From: Arcobacter sp.
GTDB lineage: Bacteria > Campylobacterota > Campylobacteria > Campylobacterales > Arcobacteraceae
Assembly (NCBI GenBank): GCA_020048055.1
Contig: JAIFNA010000009.1
Span: 186,001-250,000, forward strand
Direction of reading: 5' to 3'
DNA length: 64,000 nucleotides
The translations under genes and the position numbers were made by a program. Under the pieces are notes generated by a model. The model did no database searches. It had not been told where the DNA came from and saw only the letters and a list, made by a program, of their open reading frames with translations. This document shows, one piece after another, positions 10,901 through 18,923 of the stretch; the stretch's first letter is position 1; each line of letters starts with the position of its first letter.

Positions 10901-12001
10901 AATGATATAAATCTCACTTCAACATTAACCAATATTGAAAATCTAATATTTACAGATGGTACTGCAAATAGTAAAAATCTTAAAAACTACTTTGCAAGAG
11001 TTTCAAAAGATAAATTTTATTTTTCACCTGCATTTGAAACTTATGATCTAAATACAAATGGGATTATAAAAGTAAAATTAAATAAAGATCACCCACTTGA
11101 TGGTGCAACAGCTTTGGAAAATGATATAAAATCAGCCATCACAATTGCTTCCAATGATATCGATTTTGCTTTATACGACACGAAAAAAATAGATGGAAAT
11201 ATTTCCTCAGATGAGCTTCAAATTCTTTTTGTAGTTGCTGGTGGTGAAAGAACATATAATGATGAAAACAAAAGTATTTTGGCAAAAAGTTCATCATTTA
11301 GCTCTCCTGTACAAGAAGATGGTGTGAAAATTGCTTATACAGCTGGCGGAGGAAATTACTCTGTTGTTGGTGAATTACACAATGGACAACTCCAGACTAT
11401 TGGACTTTTATCAAAAATACTATCTCAAAGTGCATTGAAATTTAAAAAAGAAAATGATAGTTTCGTATTTGGAGATTTTGACATTATGGGTAGTGGATAT
11501 AACGGTATTGACGGGAATGAAACAGCTGGAGCGACACCAGTTCAACCATCTGTTTATAATAAAATTATTCAAGGGTGGACAACCCCGATTACTCTCAAGA
11601 AAGATACAGCTTATAGTGATTTAGTTTTTAATTATGCGAATAGTTTTATCTCATACAATACATACAAAATAGAAGATTCGATTGATCCAAATATATATTA
11701 TTTACTTGAATACAGAGATAGTTCACCAATAAGTACAACAACAAATTACTATGATAATGGACTTTATAAAATAAATAGTTCTATCTTTAATGGTGGTTTA
11801 ATGGTTTGGAAAGTTGACAACAACATCAATGCAACAAAAACTTTGGAAGCATTAAGTATAGATAACAATGATAAAATTTTTAGACCATCAAATGATTCAG
11901 GGGATTTATTTGTTAATAATGGCTTTGAATTTATAAATACAAGTACAGATGAGATAAATGCAAATAGTCACACTTATACCATAGGGATAAAAACAAAATG
12001 A
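7904..12001 (+). CDS. Large cadherin-repeat lipoprotein with a catalytically degenerate M6-peptidase-like domain
   Basis: A 1365-residue predicted surface or periplasmic lipoprotein. Residues 1-17 form a signal peptide ending in the lipobox FFSAC, followed by GGGG. Residues about 27-90 form the Cys-containing N-terminal module common in such lipoproteins (NGITYKCGDKINGLTG, SFRYQDDC). About five cadherin-like repeats follow (about 415-985), with Asp/Asn linkers such as DKIDNAP and cores such as LDFETT. From about 987 the sequence matches the M6 (immune inhibitor A-like) peptidase pattern: NYFARVSKDKFYF, FGDFDIMGSGYNG, KIIQGWTTPITL, LLEYRD and GLMVWKVD. The expected HExxH helix is occupied by KILSQ (residues 1171-1175), so proteolytic activity is unlikely. 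It overlaps the next gene by four bases (ATGA). Confidence 0.8.
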   Translation: MKKNLLLIFFTIFFSACGGGGTATTSSTTKTAYLYDSPINGITYKCGDKINGLTGDSGTAGSFRYQDDCLVQFLIGSKVYLGDIDGSKIAEFSKIFPTNILGLGTDLVDERTEHMLVFLQTLDSDKNISNNIEINSSTRSTLTNSTQINNIDFEKSLNISLAYLEQVVSIIEPNLKLVDTEEALLHFQQTLNKYVDKTINLVNPTPYLVDDNGNKIILNSIKTRGTKEKEIIIKGKSGSKIYLDSNNSLGFIDTNKTIDDDRKGYLILDVNDENKTNFYYSIKLVDETNNSYSNTNSSSILDLNISRDFIPPHIESISITETIPEEQRFFRNINSTDSGLIRIHQIVDFDEDNRSKDYSLFQIDENGTVTFRVAPNYDLNMDAVFSVIARAIDLIGNMTDVLLNIQILNILDNPPAVKSKVYSVNIMENSINGTLVFDLNSSLENNLTKAPDNNNLLSPKYFNLYNYTNIFQINRDTGIITIKDSNNSFFDYETLPNTIDLNVSIENNNTKITPNGELNITYLKVTVNILNKIDTAPKLIAPSIISIDEESSSYSTNYKFTTILKDTNRSDKDLSMTFSIIGGNDDYLNNFDINPTTGELFVLTTNTLDFETTKQYILQIRATNIFTDDNSTHFDEINQTINIIDKIDNAPMIILKDFNSTIKENTPQGTRVAGIEVNGTIADENVTTSYKIISTLKNGVVISDTPFIVSSTGVVTTLRGLLSDYVENLSNFVDTVFKVTLKATNRWWNGSFNESYNESNEVSFDINISNSIDNVPLLNQTVSSEVFEDLALNSLIYDADTNGTNFDENNVTSFSISSGNSAGKFDINTTTGEIKLVGVLDWEALPQNQKKYTLGIKATNSFGTSSEQSLIIDVKNVIEKIPSFIAPTMLNLHENTDIGQVVGLIEINSTQLDEQTINTLNISPLTNGGKFDLNEKIASNGLKFWEIKVASNLDFETNATYNLEINGTNDKGVKTHNIAVNVLDDIEKELPLLVVAIEYNDINLTSTLTNIENLIFTDGTANSKNLKNYFARVSKDKFYFSPAFETYDLNTNGIIKVKLNKDHPLDGATALENDIKSAITIASNDIDFALYDTKKIDGNISSDELQILFVVAGGERTYNDENKSILAKSSSFSSPVQEDGVKIAYTAGGGNYSVVGELHNGQLQTIGLLSKILSQSALKFKKENDSFVFGDFDIMGSGYNGIDGNETAGATPVQPSVYNKIIQGWTTPITLKKDTAYSDLVFNYANSFISYNTYKIEDSIDPNIYYLLEYRDSSPISTTTNYYDNGLYKINSSIFNGGLMVWKVDNNINATKTLEALSIDNNDKIFRPSNDSGDLFVNNGFEFINTSTDEINANSHTYTIGIKTK

Positions 12002-13131
12002 AGCACAAGAATTTAATTTTTTTATCAATATACCTTTTTTTACAATCTTTTTTATTTGGATTTGGTGAAGTGGTTGTTGATGGCAGTACCAAAACAGGAT
12101 ATCTGCTTGGAGGGAAAACTTCTGGTGTTGATTATAGCTGTAATAATGAAAGCCTAAACAAAACAGATATAAATGGAACGTTTTATTATAAAAATGATTG
12201 CAATATTACATTTTCTCTAAACAATCAAGTAATTTTAGGCTCAATAAAAGCAAATAAAATTCCAGCTGATTACAAACTTTATCTAACAGATTTTGTAGGT
12301 GATAATAGACTCGATACAGCCAACCAGTATGTAACAAATCTTGCAAGCGTTTTGCAATCACTTGATAGAGACAGGGATGATTTAAACAGAAGCACAAAAC
12401 TAAATGGCATAGAGATAAATAGCTCAGATATAAATTATGGAACGATTAATATTGGTGATTTTACATCATCGGATACACTTGAAAATGATATTTTAAAACA
12501 ACAATATCCAAATAGAAGTTTAATATCAGATGATTGTGCAATGGAGTATGTTGAAGAAATTTTAAGAGAAGATGGTTTTTATGTTGATAACTTCCCACCT
12601 TGTAAGCCAATTTTGGTTTATCCAGATGAAATTAACGCCACTTCAAATAATATTACATATATCGATTTAATTGGAGAAAAAAATAGCAAAATCTTTTTAA
12701 ATGGGATTGATACAAATAAAACCATAAATAGATATGGCAAATACTATGAATTTCCACTTCAAGCGACACTAAGACGAAATACTTTCAATACATACAATAT
12801 TACATTAGTTGATAACACTGGAAAATCATCTGAGCCTTTAGTGTTAAGAATTTTTAACGATACAGATCAGCCTTTTATTGTAGATGAAAATATTACAATG
12901 TCTAAAGCTTCAAGTTTTTCTTTTACAACAATTGACGATTCATTGCAAAATGGATTATCTGTAAAATATGAAATTTTTGGCGGGATTGATAGTGATAAAT
13001 TTAAAATAAATAACCAAAACAAATTAGAGTTTATTGGCAATTTTATTGGTGCTTTTAATATTACAATAAAAGTGATAGACAAAGCAAACCACTATGATAC
13101 TAAAAATATCATAGTTAATGTTGTAAATTAA
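11998..13131 (+). CDS. Exported paralogue of the cadherin lipoprotein's N-terminal region
   Basis: A 377-residue protein with a hydrophobic signal peptide (about 1-24) but no lipobox. Residues about 30-150 resemble the N-terminal module of the preceding gene (KTGYLLGGKTSGVDYSCNN, GTFYYKNDCNITFSL, then a NYVTNLASVLQSLDRD-like region with the same LQ-LD pattern). The C-terminal 90 residues form one Ig/cadherin-like domain (SDKFKINNQNKLEFIG). It has neither the repeat array nor the M6-like domain. The ATGA overlap suggests translational coupling, so the two products may act together. No function is recognised. Confidence 0.68.
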   Translation: MKHKNLIFLSIYLFLQSFLFGFGEVVVDGSTKTGYLLGGKTSGVDYSCNNESLNKTDINGTFYYKNDCNITFSLNNQVILGSIKANKIPADYKLYLTDFVGDNRLDTANQYVTNLASVLQSLDRDRDDLNRSTKLNGIEINSSDINYGTINIGDFTSSDTLENDILKQQYPNRSLISDDCAMEYVEEILREDGFYVDNFPPCKPILVYPDEINATSNNITYIDLIGEKNSKIFLNGIDTNKTINRYGKYYEFPLQATLRRNTFNTYNITLVDNTGKSSEPLVLRIFNDTDQPFIVDENITMSKASSFSFTTIDDSLQNGLSVKYEIFGGIDSDKFKINNQNKLEFIGNFIGAFNITIKVIDKANHYDTKNIIVNVVN

Positions 13132-13134
13132 AGG

Positions 13135-13917
13135 CTATTTTGTTGAGCTATAAATCTCAGCTAATGCTGTATAAACAGCGTCTAGTGTAATATTTGGAAT
13201 TGTTTCAAGAACTTTCATCATAACAACATTATCCTCTTCTTTTATCCCATCAAATTGCCAAACTTTTTTATAAGTTCCCTCTTTGTATCCATTGTCTTGT
13301 CTAAATTTATTAAGACAATTTTTTCCAATATAAACTTTTTGTAGAGCTGAAAATGATAATCCAGCAATTTTACAAGTTCTAAAAAACTGGTCTATAAAAA
13401 TCTCAATCGCTCCATTTGTTGTCGTATTCCCCGTTTGTATAGCAAGTGAGATATATGATAGTTTTTCAGCCTCTTTTACCAATAATTTAATATCAACATT
13501 TTCGGTTTTAATAGCTTCATAAATACAATGCGTATTAACAAGCGCAACAGCTTTTGGTATATTTGTCTCTTGTAATATATAGCTCATTAAAAAATGCCAA
13601 ATATCAACTAGTTCAATATGTATATTTTCTAAATCTGGATTTGAAGCAATATTTTTCCAATGTTTCCAAGGGGTTGACTCAATAAGCTCCCCTACTTCCA
13701 TATGGATACATCTAAGCCAATTTATCTCTTTTCCAAATTTATTAATACCAAGTTCCCAATTGGCTCCATTTGTTTCATCATTTAGCTTTTTTTGTAACAA
13801 AAACATCTCTTCCAATTTTGATGGAAAACTTGATGATTCTTCAAGTAATTTTGCTAGTGGTAAACAATTTTCAACCATATTATCCAACACTTTATCTTCT
13901 TTTGGTATATACTGCAT
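13135..13917 (-). CDS. dut: Dimeric-type dUTP diphosphatase
   Basis: Hydrolyses dUTP to dUMP and pyrophosphate, preventing uracil incorporation into DNA. The 260-residue all-alpha protein belongs to the dimeric dUTPase group (MazG-related NTP pyrophosphohydrolases), the type found in Campylobacter, not the trimeric beta form. The metal-binding ExxE motif is visible in IHMEVGELIES, with a second acidic helix in IHIELVDIWHFL; the Trp-rich segment STPWKHWKN lies between them. It converges with the exported-protein gene with 3 bases between the stop codons. Confidence 0.88.
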   Translation of the reverse strand: MQYIPKEDKVLDNMVENCLPLAKLLEESSSFPSKLEEMFLLQKKLNDETNGANWELGINKFGKEINWLRCIHMEVGELIESTPWKHWKNIASNPDLENIHIELVDIWHFLMSYILQETNIPKAVALVNTHCIYEAIKTENVDIKLLVKEAEKLSYISLAIQTGNTTTNGAIEIFIDQFFRTCKIAGLSFSALQKVYIGKNCLNKFRQDNGYKEGTYKKVWQFDGIKEEDNVVMMKVLETIPNITLDAVYTALAEIYSSTK

Positions 13918-13980
13918 CTCTCTCTTCTTTTTTGATTTATTTTTTATTTTTAAAAGAATTAATATTAGCTAATTTTTACT

Positions 13981-14568
13981 TTAAATATCTACACTGCATT
14001 TGATAGCTTTTGATAGTGATAAAATATCGACATTTTCTAAGCTAACCCCAGTTGGAACCCCCTGAGCTATTTTGGTAAATTTGATATTAAACTCTTTTAA
14101 TCTATCTTCGATATACAAAATAAAAGCATCATTTGCCAAACTTGGTGTTATTGCAAACAATATATTTATTGTTTTGTTGCTTTTTATAATTAGTTTTAAT
14201 CTATCAAGATTCTCCTCATCAAGATGCTCTAGTACAAAATATAATCCATTGTATTGTTTTGAATCTTCAATATTAAAAATATCTTTCGCTGATTGAACAA
14301 TGCATAGTTTATCTTTAGCTCTATCTTCATCAAGACAAATATCACAAATTTCATGTTCACTCATTGAGTTACAAACAGTACATTTTTGTATTGAGGTGAT
14401 TGCATTTTCAATACTATGAGCCAATTTTAAGCCACTATATGAGTTTTCATAAACTATGTGATATGCAAGGCGAAGAGCAGATTTTTTCCCAATCGATGGG
14501 AGATTTTCAAAACTTTCTACTAGATTATAAAACTTATCAAGACCTTTTTTAGACAAACTATGCTCCAT
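13981..14568 (-). CDS. recR: Recombination mediator RecR
   Basis: Works with RecO (and RecF) to load RecA on SSB-coated gaps. The 195-residue length is usual. An N-terminal helix-hairpin-helix (LPSIGKKSALRLAYHIV), a four-Cys zinc finger (CTVCNSMSEHEICDIC) and a Toprim domain (LCIVQSAKDIFNIE onwards, with GVPTGVSLE near the end) are present in the standard order. A TATAAT box lies at about 14581-14586 on the minus strand, 12 bases from the ATG and divergent from the dnaJ promoter. Confidence 0.94.
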   Translation of the reverse strand: MEHSLSKKGLDKFYNLVESFENLPSIGKKSALRLAYHIVYENSYSGLKLAHSIENAITSIQKCTVCNSMSEHEICDICLDEDRAKDKLCIVQSAKDIFNIEDSKQYNGLYFVLEHLDEENLDRLKLIIKSNKTINILFAITPSLANDAFILYIEDRLKEFNIKFTKIAQGVPTGVSLENVDILSLSKAIKCSVDI

Positions 14569-14610
14569 ATTATTTTAAAAATTATAAGCGTGACTATAAC
14601 AAAAAGTAGA

Positions 14611-14616
14611 TAAAAT
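14611..14616 (+). promoter_or_regulatory. Candidate dnaJ -10 box (TAAAAT)
   Basis: The context is GTAGA-TAAAAT-CGCG, about 40 bases before the dnaJ start. There is no CIRCE or HspR-type (HAIR) inverted repeat around it, so dnaJ is probably not under direct HrcA or HspR control here, in contrast to htpG further on. Confidence 0.4.
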
Positions 14617-14655
14617 CGCGACTTATTAAAAAATACAATCAAGGAGTAAACAAAT

Positions 14656-15768
14656 ATGATAAATATGTGTTATTACGAAATATTACAAGTATCAAAAAAT
14701 TCAGATAAAAGTGAAATAAAAAAAGCATATAGACAAATGGCTATGAAATACCATCCAGATAAGAATCCAGGAGATAAAGAGGCTGAGGAGAATTTTAAAG
14801 CTGTAAATGAAGCTTATCAAGTTCTAAGCGATGATGAAAAAAAAGCAATTTATGATAGATATGGTAAGGCTGGACTGGAAGGTAATAGTGGAGGAAGAAA
14901 CTCTGGATTTGGCGGTTTTGAAGATTTAAGCTCAATTTTTGAAGGTATGTTTGGCGGAAGTGGCGGACGAAGAAGAGCTCAAAAACAATATAAATTCAAT
15001 ATTGATACGGAGATTAAAATTGTTTTAGATTTTAATGAAGCGGTATTCGGGGTTAAAAAAGATATTAAATATAAATACAAAAAAAGTTGTGATTCATGTA
15101 AGGCAACTGGCGCTAAAGATGGGAAATTAAATACATGTAAAACATGTAATGGTCAAGGTCAAGTCCATATGAGACAAGGATTCATGACATTTGCACAAAC
15201 TTGCCCAACTTGTAGTGGAAGTGGACAATCAGTATCAGCGCATTGTTCAAAATGTAGTGGCAAAGGATATGATGAGATAAGTGATAGTTTTGAAGTTACA
15301 ATTCCTGAGGGGATAAATACAGGCAACAGAATGAGAATTAGTGGAAGGGGAAATATCTATCCAGATGGCACAAGAGGTGATTTATATATAAATATTCAAG
15401 TAAAAGAAGATGGAAATTTTATAAGACATGATGATGATATTTATATAGAAATGCCAATATTCTTTACGCAAATTGCACTTGGGACAACAATGCAAATACC
15501 AGGAATTAGAGGTGAGCTTGAACTAGTTGTTCCAAAAGGGACAAAAGATAAAGACCAAATTAAATTTAGAGGAAAAGGTTGTAAAAATGTAAATGGGAGG
15601 GGTTATGGAGATTTTATTGTTCAAATAAAAATACAATACCCAACTGAACTTAATAGTGAACAAATTGAACTTTTAACAAAATTACAAAGTAGTTTTGGCG
15701 TTGAAAGCACACCACATGAAGATATGTTTACAAGTATGTTTGGCAAAGTTAAGAAATGGTTTGAATAG
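14656..15768 (+). CDS. dnaJ: Chaperone DnaJ (Hsp40)
   Basis: Co-chaperone that delivers unfolded clients to DnaK and stimulates its ATPase. The 370-residue type I DnaJ has a J domain (about 5-72) with HPD at 33-35, a G/F-rich linker, four CxxCxGxG-type zinc repeats ([32 protein letters not shown]; the first has A for the first G) and the two-barrel C-terminal substrate domain. AAGGAG precedes ATG 14656 at nine bases; an in-frame ATG at 14665 is an alternative. Its stop shares one base with the next gene's GTG. Confidence 0.95.
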   Translation: MINMCYYEILQVSKNSDKSEIKKAYRQMAMKYHPDKNPGDKEAEENFKAVNEAYQVLSDDEKKAIYDRYGKAGLEGNSGGRNSGFGGFEDLSSIFEGMFGGSGGRRRAQKQYKFNIDTEIKIVLDFNEAVFGVKKDIKYKYKKSCDSCKATGAKDGKLNTCKTCNGQGQVHMRQGFMTFAQTCPTCSGSGQSVSAHCSKCSGKGYDEISDSFEVTIPEGINTGNRMRISGRGNIYPDGTRGDLYINIQVKEDGNFIRHDDDIYIEMPIFFTQIALGTTMQIPGIRGELELVVPKGTKDKDQIKFRGKGCKNVNGRGYGDFIVQIKIQYPTELNSEQIELLTKLQSSFGVESTPHEDMFTSMFGKVKKWFE

Positions 15769-16370
15769 TGGGAAATTTAACTATAAAATCAAAACCAATG
15801 GGCGATTATGGGACTAACTGTTACATTGTTGATATTAATGGCAAGCAAATAATCATAGATCCAGGTGTTGGCGCATTTGATTGGATTGTTACAAATGCAA
15901 AATCTCCAATTGCAATTTTAAATACACATGGACACTTTGATCATATATGGAGTAACGATAAAGTCTCAAAACATTTTAAAATTCCAATTTATTGCCCAAA
16001 AGATGATGTTTTTATGTTAAAAAATGATCCATTTGGTAAAAATGTACCAAAAAGTACAGCTGATTTTGAAATTAAACCAGATGGTATGATTGAATTGTTG
16101 GGAAAAAAAATAATTTTTCACCATTTTGCTGGACATACGCCAGGGTGTAGCGCTATTGAAATTGATGAACATCTATTTAGTGGTGATTTTATTTTTCAAG
16201 GTTCAATAGGAAGAGTTGACTTTCCTTTTTCAGATAAAGATAAGATGAAAAAAAGTTTACAAAAAGTCTTGAATATTAAAAAAAATTATATTATCTATCC
16301 AGGTCATGGAGCCAAAACAACCCTTGAAAATGAAAGGAATTCGCTAAAAGCTTGGCTTAACTATTTATAA
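15768..16370 (+). CDS. Metallo-beta-lactamase-fold hydrolase, glyoxalase II-like
   Basis: A 200-residue cytoplasmic MBL-fold protein. Metal ligands are visible in THGHFDHIW (HxHxDH), the His of AGHTPGCS, the Asp of FSGDFIFQG and the His of YPGHGAKTT, so the dinuclear site is complete. The length and N-terminal pattern (YGTNCYIV) are those of the YcbL/GloB-like group, which acts on thioesters such as S-lactoylglutathione; the actual substrate is unknown. The GTG start overlaps the dnaJ stop (TAGTG), implying coupled translation. In-frame ATG codons about 10 residues further in are less likely. Confidence 0.82.
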   Translation: MGNLTIKSKPMGDYGTNCYIVDINGKQIIIDPGVGAFDWIVTNAKSPIAILNTHGHFDHIWSNDKVSKHFKIPIYCPKDDVFMLKNDPFGKNVPKSTADFEIKPDGMIELLGKKIIFHHFAGHTPGCSAIEIDEHLFSGDFIFQGSIGRVDFPFSDKDKMKKSLQKVLNIKKNYIIYPGHGAKTTLENERNSLKAWLNYL

Positions 16371-16407
16371 GTTAAAATAAATTTTAAAAAAAATATTAGG
16401 TATAAAT

Positions 16408-18261
16408 ATGAAAAATAAAATTGCAACAAGGTTGATTTTACTTATGTTTGTTTTTGGATTCGCCCTTATAGGTTTTCTAACATACAATACAAGAATTGAT
16501 GCAATAAATAGTGGACTTAAAAAAGCTGATGCTATAGCCGAAGTTGTCAAAAGCGGACTTACTGCGCACATGATTAACGGCAATATGAACCAACAAGGTG
16601 TATTTCTAACATCTATTGAAAAAACCAAGAATATAGATACTATTAGAATTATTAGAGGTGAAAATGTTGTTAAACAATATGGAAAATCATTTGATTTGGT
16701 TGCACCAAGGGATCAAATTGATGACCGTGTAATTAAAACAGGAAAATCTGAATATACACTTGATGAGACAATGTCAACAGCAACACTGAGGGTTACAATC
16801 CCTTACAAAGCAACTGACGGTTCTGATATTAATTGTTTATCCTGTCATGATGTAAAATACAATGATACTTTAGGTGCAGTAACTATTGTTCTTGATGTTA
16901 CAGACTTTAAGGATAATGGTGTAAAACACTCATTAATAGTTATTTTACTAACTATCTTAGCAACAATTAGTGTTGTAATATTTATAAATATTTTGATAAA
17001 TCCGTATATTGAAACACTTGAAATAATAAAGCACAGAATTAATTCAGCTTCAAATGGTGTTTTTAAGAATATAGAATTAAGAAATGGAAAAAGATACCCT
17101 AGTGAAACAAAAGAGTTAATTGAAAAGTATAATATATTAACAGATAGCTTAATGAATACTTTTTTAGATATTGACAATAAACTCAAGATATTTGTTGGTC
17201 AATCAGGCGATTCAACAATTATACAAAATCCTCTTCAAGAAGCAAATAACATCATAAATAATCTTTCATATATTTATCAATTTAAAAAACAAATTCAATT
17301 AGATAAAACAAAAATTGAAACTTATCGAAGGTTGTGTGAAATTTTTGAAAATAAATTTAAAATTACTAATTTAAATATTGTTGAAATTACAAATAATACA
17401 ATCGCAGAAAAAGTATATAAAATAGGAAATTTGGATTTTTGTACCAAAACAATTTTAAATGATCCAAGTGAATGTAGAGTATCAAGACATGCAAATAGTG
17501 TTTCATCAGTTGATTTTCAAAAAGCTTGCCCATGTTTTGAGAGTGATGAATATTTTTATTTTTGTATAGATGTTGAGATAGGACAAAGTTCTAAAATTAT
17601 TTTTAATTTTATTTTCCACTCAAAAGATGAATTAACTGAATTTAAGAAGAATCAACTATTTATAGAAAGTTACATCAAAGAAGTAGCACCAGAAATTGAA
17701 ACAAAAAGACTTTTAAAAGCACTAGAGGATTCGGCACTAAAAGATGGCTTAACTGGGCTTTACAACAGAAGATTTTTAGATGAACATCTTAAAAAATTGC
17801 TTCCTCAGGTTAAAAGAGAGGAGATCAATATTGGTGTTTTAATGCTTGATATGGATCACTTTAAAGCTGTTAATGATGAGTATGGACACGACATAGGGGA
17901 TAAAGTTTTAGTTGAATTTGCAAAAACAATTCAAGAGAACATTAGAGATTCTGATATTGCCGTTAGATTTGGTGGTGAAGAGTTTATTGTATTGCTAGTT
18001 GGTGTTAAAAATGAACAAGATGCAATGGATGTAGCAAATAAATTAAGGGAAAAAGTTTCACAAAACGAAATTGATGTATACGCAGGAAGCACAATGAAAA
18101 AAACAATTAGTGTCGGCGTATCAATGTTCCCTCAAGATTCTAATTCATTTACAAAGATTATGAAATTTGCAGATTTGGCACTTTATGAAGCTAAAACATC
18201 TGGAAGAAATCAAGTAAGAAGATATCAAGAAAATCCTATTGATTCGTTAGAGTTATTTTAA
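16408..18261 (+). CDS. Membrane diguanylate cyclase with a periplasmic c-type haem sensor domain
   Basis: A 617-residue GGDEF protein predicted to make cyclic di-GMP. The order is TM1 (about 7-25), a periplasmic domain of the DUF3365/Tll0287 type with a single haem c motif C143-L-S-C146-H147, TM2 (about 176-198), a HAMP-like segment, a Cys-containing cytoplasmic region (about 285-440, including ACPCF), and a C-terminal GGDEF domain (about 450-610) with the active-site variant GGEEF at 522-526. The intact GGEEF and the DxDxFK-like LDMDHFKAVND support activity. The haem suggests redox, NO or gas sensing. The chemoreceptor at 55335-57533 has the same type of N-terminal sensor. Confidence 0.84.
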   Translation: MKNKIATRLILLMFVFGFALIGFLTYNTRIDAINSGLKKADAIAEVVKSGLTAHMINGNMNQQGVFLTSIEKTKNIDTIRIIRGENVVKQYGKSFDLVAPRDQIDDRVIKTGKSEYTLDETMSTATLRVTIPYKATDGSDINCLSCHDVKYNDTLGAVTIVLDVTDFKDNGVKHSLIVILLTILATISVVIFINILINPYIETLEIIKHRINSASNGVFKNIELRNGKRYPSETKELIEKYNILTDSLMNTFLDIDNKLKIFVGQSGDSTIIQNPLQEANNIINNLSYIYQFKKQIQLDKTKIETYRRLCEIFENKFKITNLNIVEITNNTIAEKVYKIGNLDFCTKTILNDPSECRVSRHANSVSSVDFQKACPCFESDEYFYFCIDVEIGQSSKIIFNFIFHSKDELTEFKKNQLFIESYIKEVAPEIETKRLLKALEDSALKDGLTGLYNRRFLDEHLKKLLPQVKREEINIGVLMLDMDHFKAVNDEYGHDIGDKVLVEFAKTIQENIRDSDIAVRFGGEEFIVLLVGVKNEQDAMDVANKLREKVSQNEIDVYAGSTMKKTISVGVSMFPQDSNSFTKIMKFADLALYEAKTSGRNQVRRYQENPIDSLELF

Positions 18262-18265
18262 AAAA

Positions 18266-18910
18266 TTAAATAAAGAGTTTTTTTAACTCTTTTTCGATTT
18301 TAGTTTTTGTGATGTCATCTAAATTCATTTTATGTAGTATTTTTTTGGATTTTTCTTCAATTGTAAAGCCAAATTTTGCCAGCAACCTCACTGCTCTTAA
18401 AAATCTAAAATTATCTTCACTAAAACTTTCATAATTGACAATTCTAAGTACTTTATCCTCTATATCACTAAAACCGTTACAATAGTCGTAAAGCTTATTA
18501 TCAAAAATATTATACATCAGTGCATTACAAGTAAAATCCCTCCTTTTAACAGCTTCTTGTGGATTGTTTGTATATTCCATTTTAAATCCGTGGTAACCTT
18601 TTCCAGATTTTGATTCAAGCCTTGGAAGAGAGATATCAATCTCATCAAAATTGTAAACAAAAAAATCTTTTGATAAAGTTGTTGCACCTAATTTTTCCAT
18701 TAATTCTTCAAATAGAGCTACTTCAATATCATAAACTTCCAAATCAATATCACCACTTTGAAGTGATAAAATTTGATTCCGCAAAAATCCGCCAACAATA
18801 AATATATTTTGTGTATATTGTGAAAAAAAGGTTTTTAGGTAGTCGATTTTTAGTTGTTCTGATGTGTTGAGGAAAAGTGAAAATGGAACTATAAAATTCT
18901 CATTTTTCAC
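18266..18910 (-). CDS. Short CCA-adding/poly(A) polymerase head-domain nucleotidyltransferase
   Basis: A 214-residue protein with the class II tRNA nucleotidyltransferase head: IVGGFLRNQIL, the metal-binding GDIDLEVYD, and the neck motif AVKRRDFTCNALMYN followed by the RNA-binding-type helix NFRFLRAVRLLAKFGF. It stops soon after the neck, about half the length of typical CCA enzymes, so it lacks most of the body and tail. Since the tRNA in this window encodes its own CCA, a repair role is more likely than obligatory CCA synthesis. It ends 4 bases from the convergent diguanylate cyclase gene. Confidence 0.75.
   Translation of the reverse strand: MKNENFIVPFSLFLNTSEQLKIDYLKTFFSQYTQNIFIVGGFLRNQILSLQSGDIDLEVYDIEVALFEELMEKLGATTLSKDFFVYNFDEIDISLPRLESKSGKGYHGFKMEYTNNPQEAVKRRDFTCNALMYNIFDNKLYDYCNGFSDIEDKVLRIVNYESFSEDNFRFLRAVRLLAKFGFTIEEKSKKILHKMNLDDITKTKIEKELKKLFI
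18272..18294. terminator. Possible terminator between convergent genes
   Basis: AAAGAGTT and AACTCTTT form an 8-bp AT-rich stem around a five-T loop, followed by two further Ts. It lies just after the diguanylate cyclase stop and inside the 3' end of the convergent nucleotidyltransferase gene. The low GC content makes it a weak candidate. Confidence 0.3.
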
Positions 18911-18923
18911 TTTTTTATTTCTA

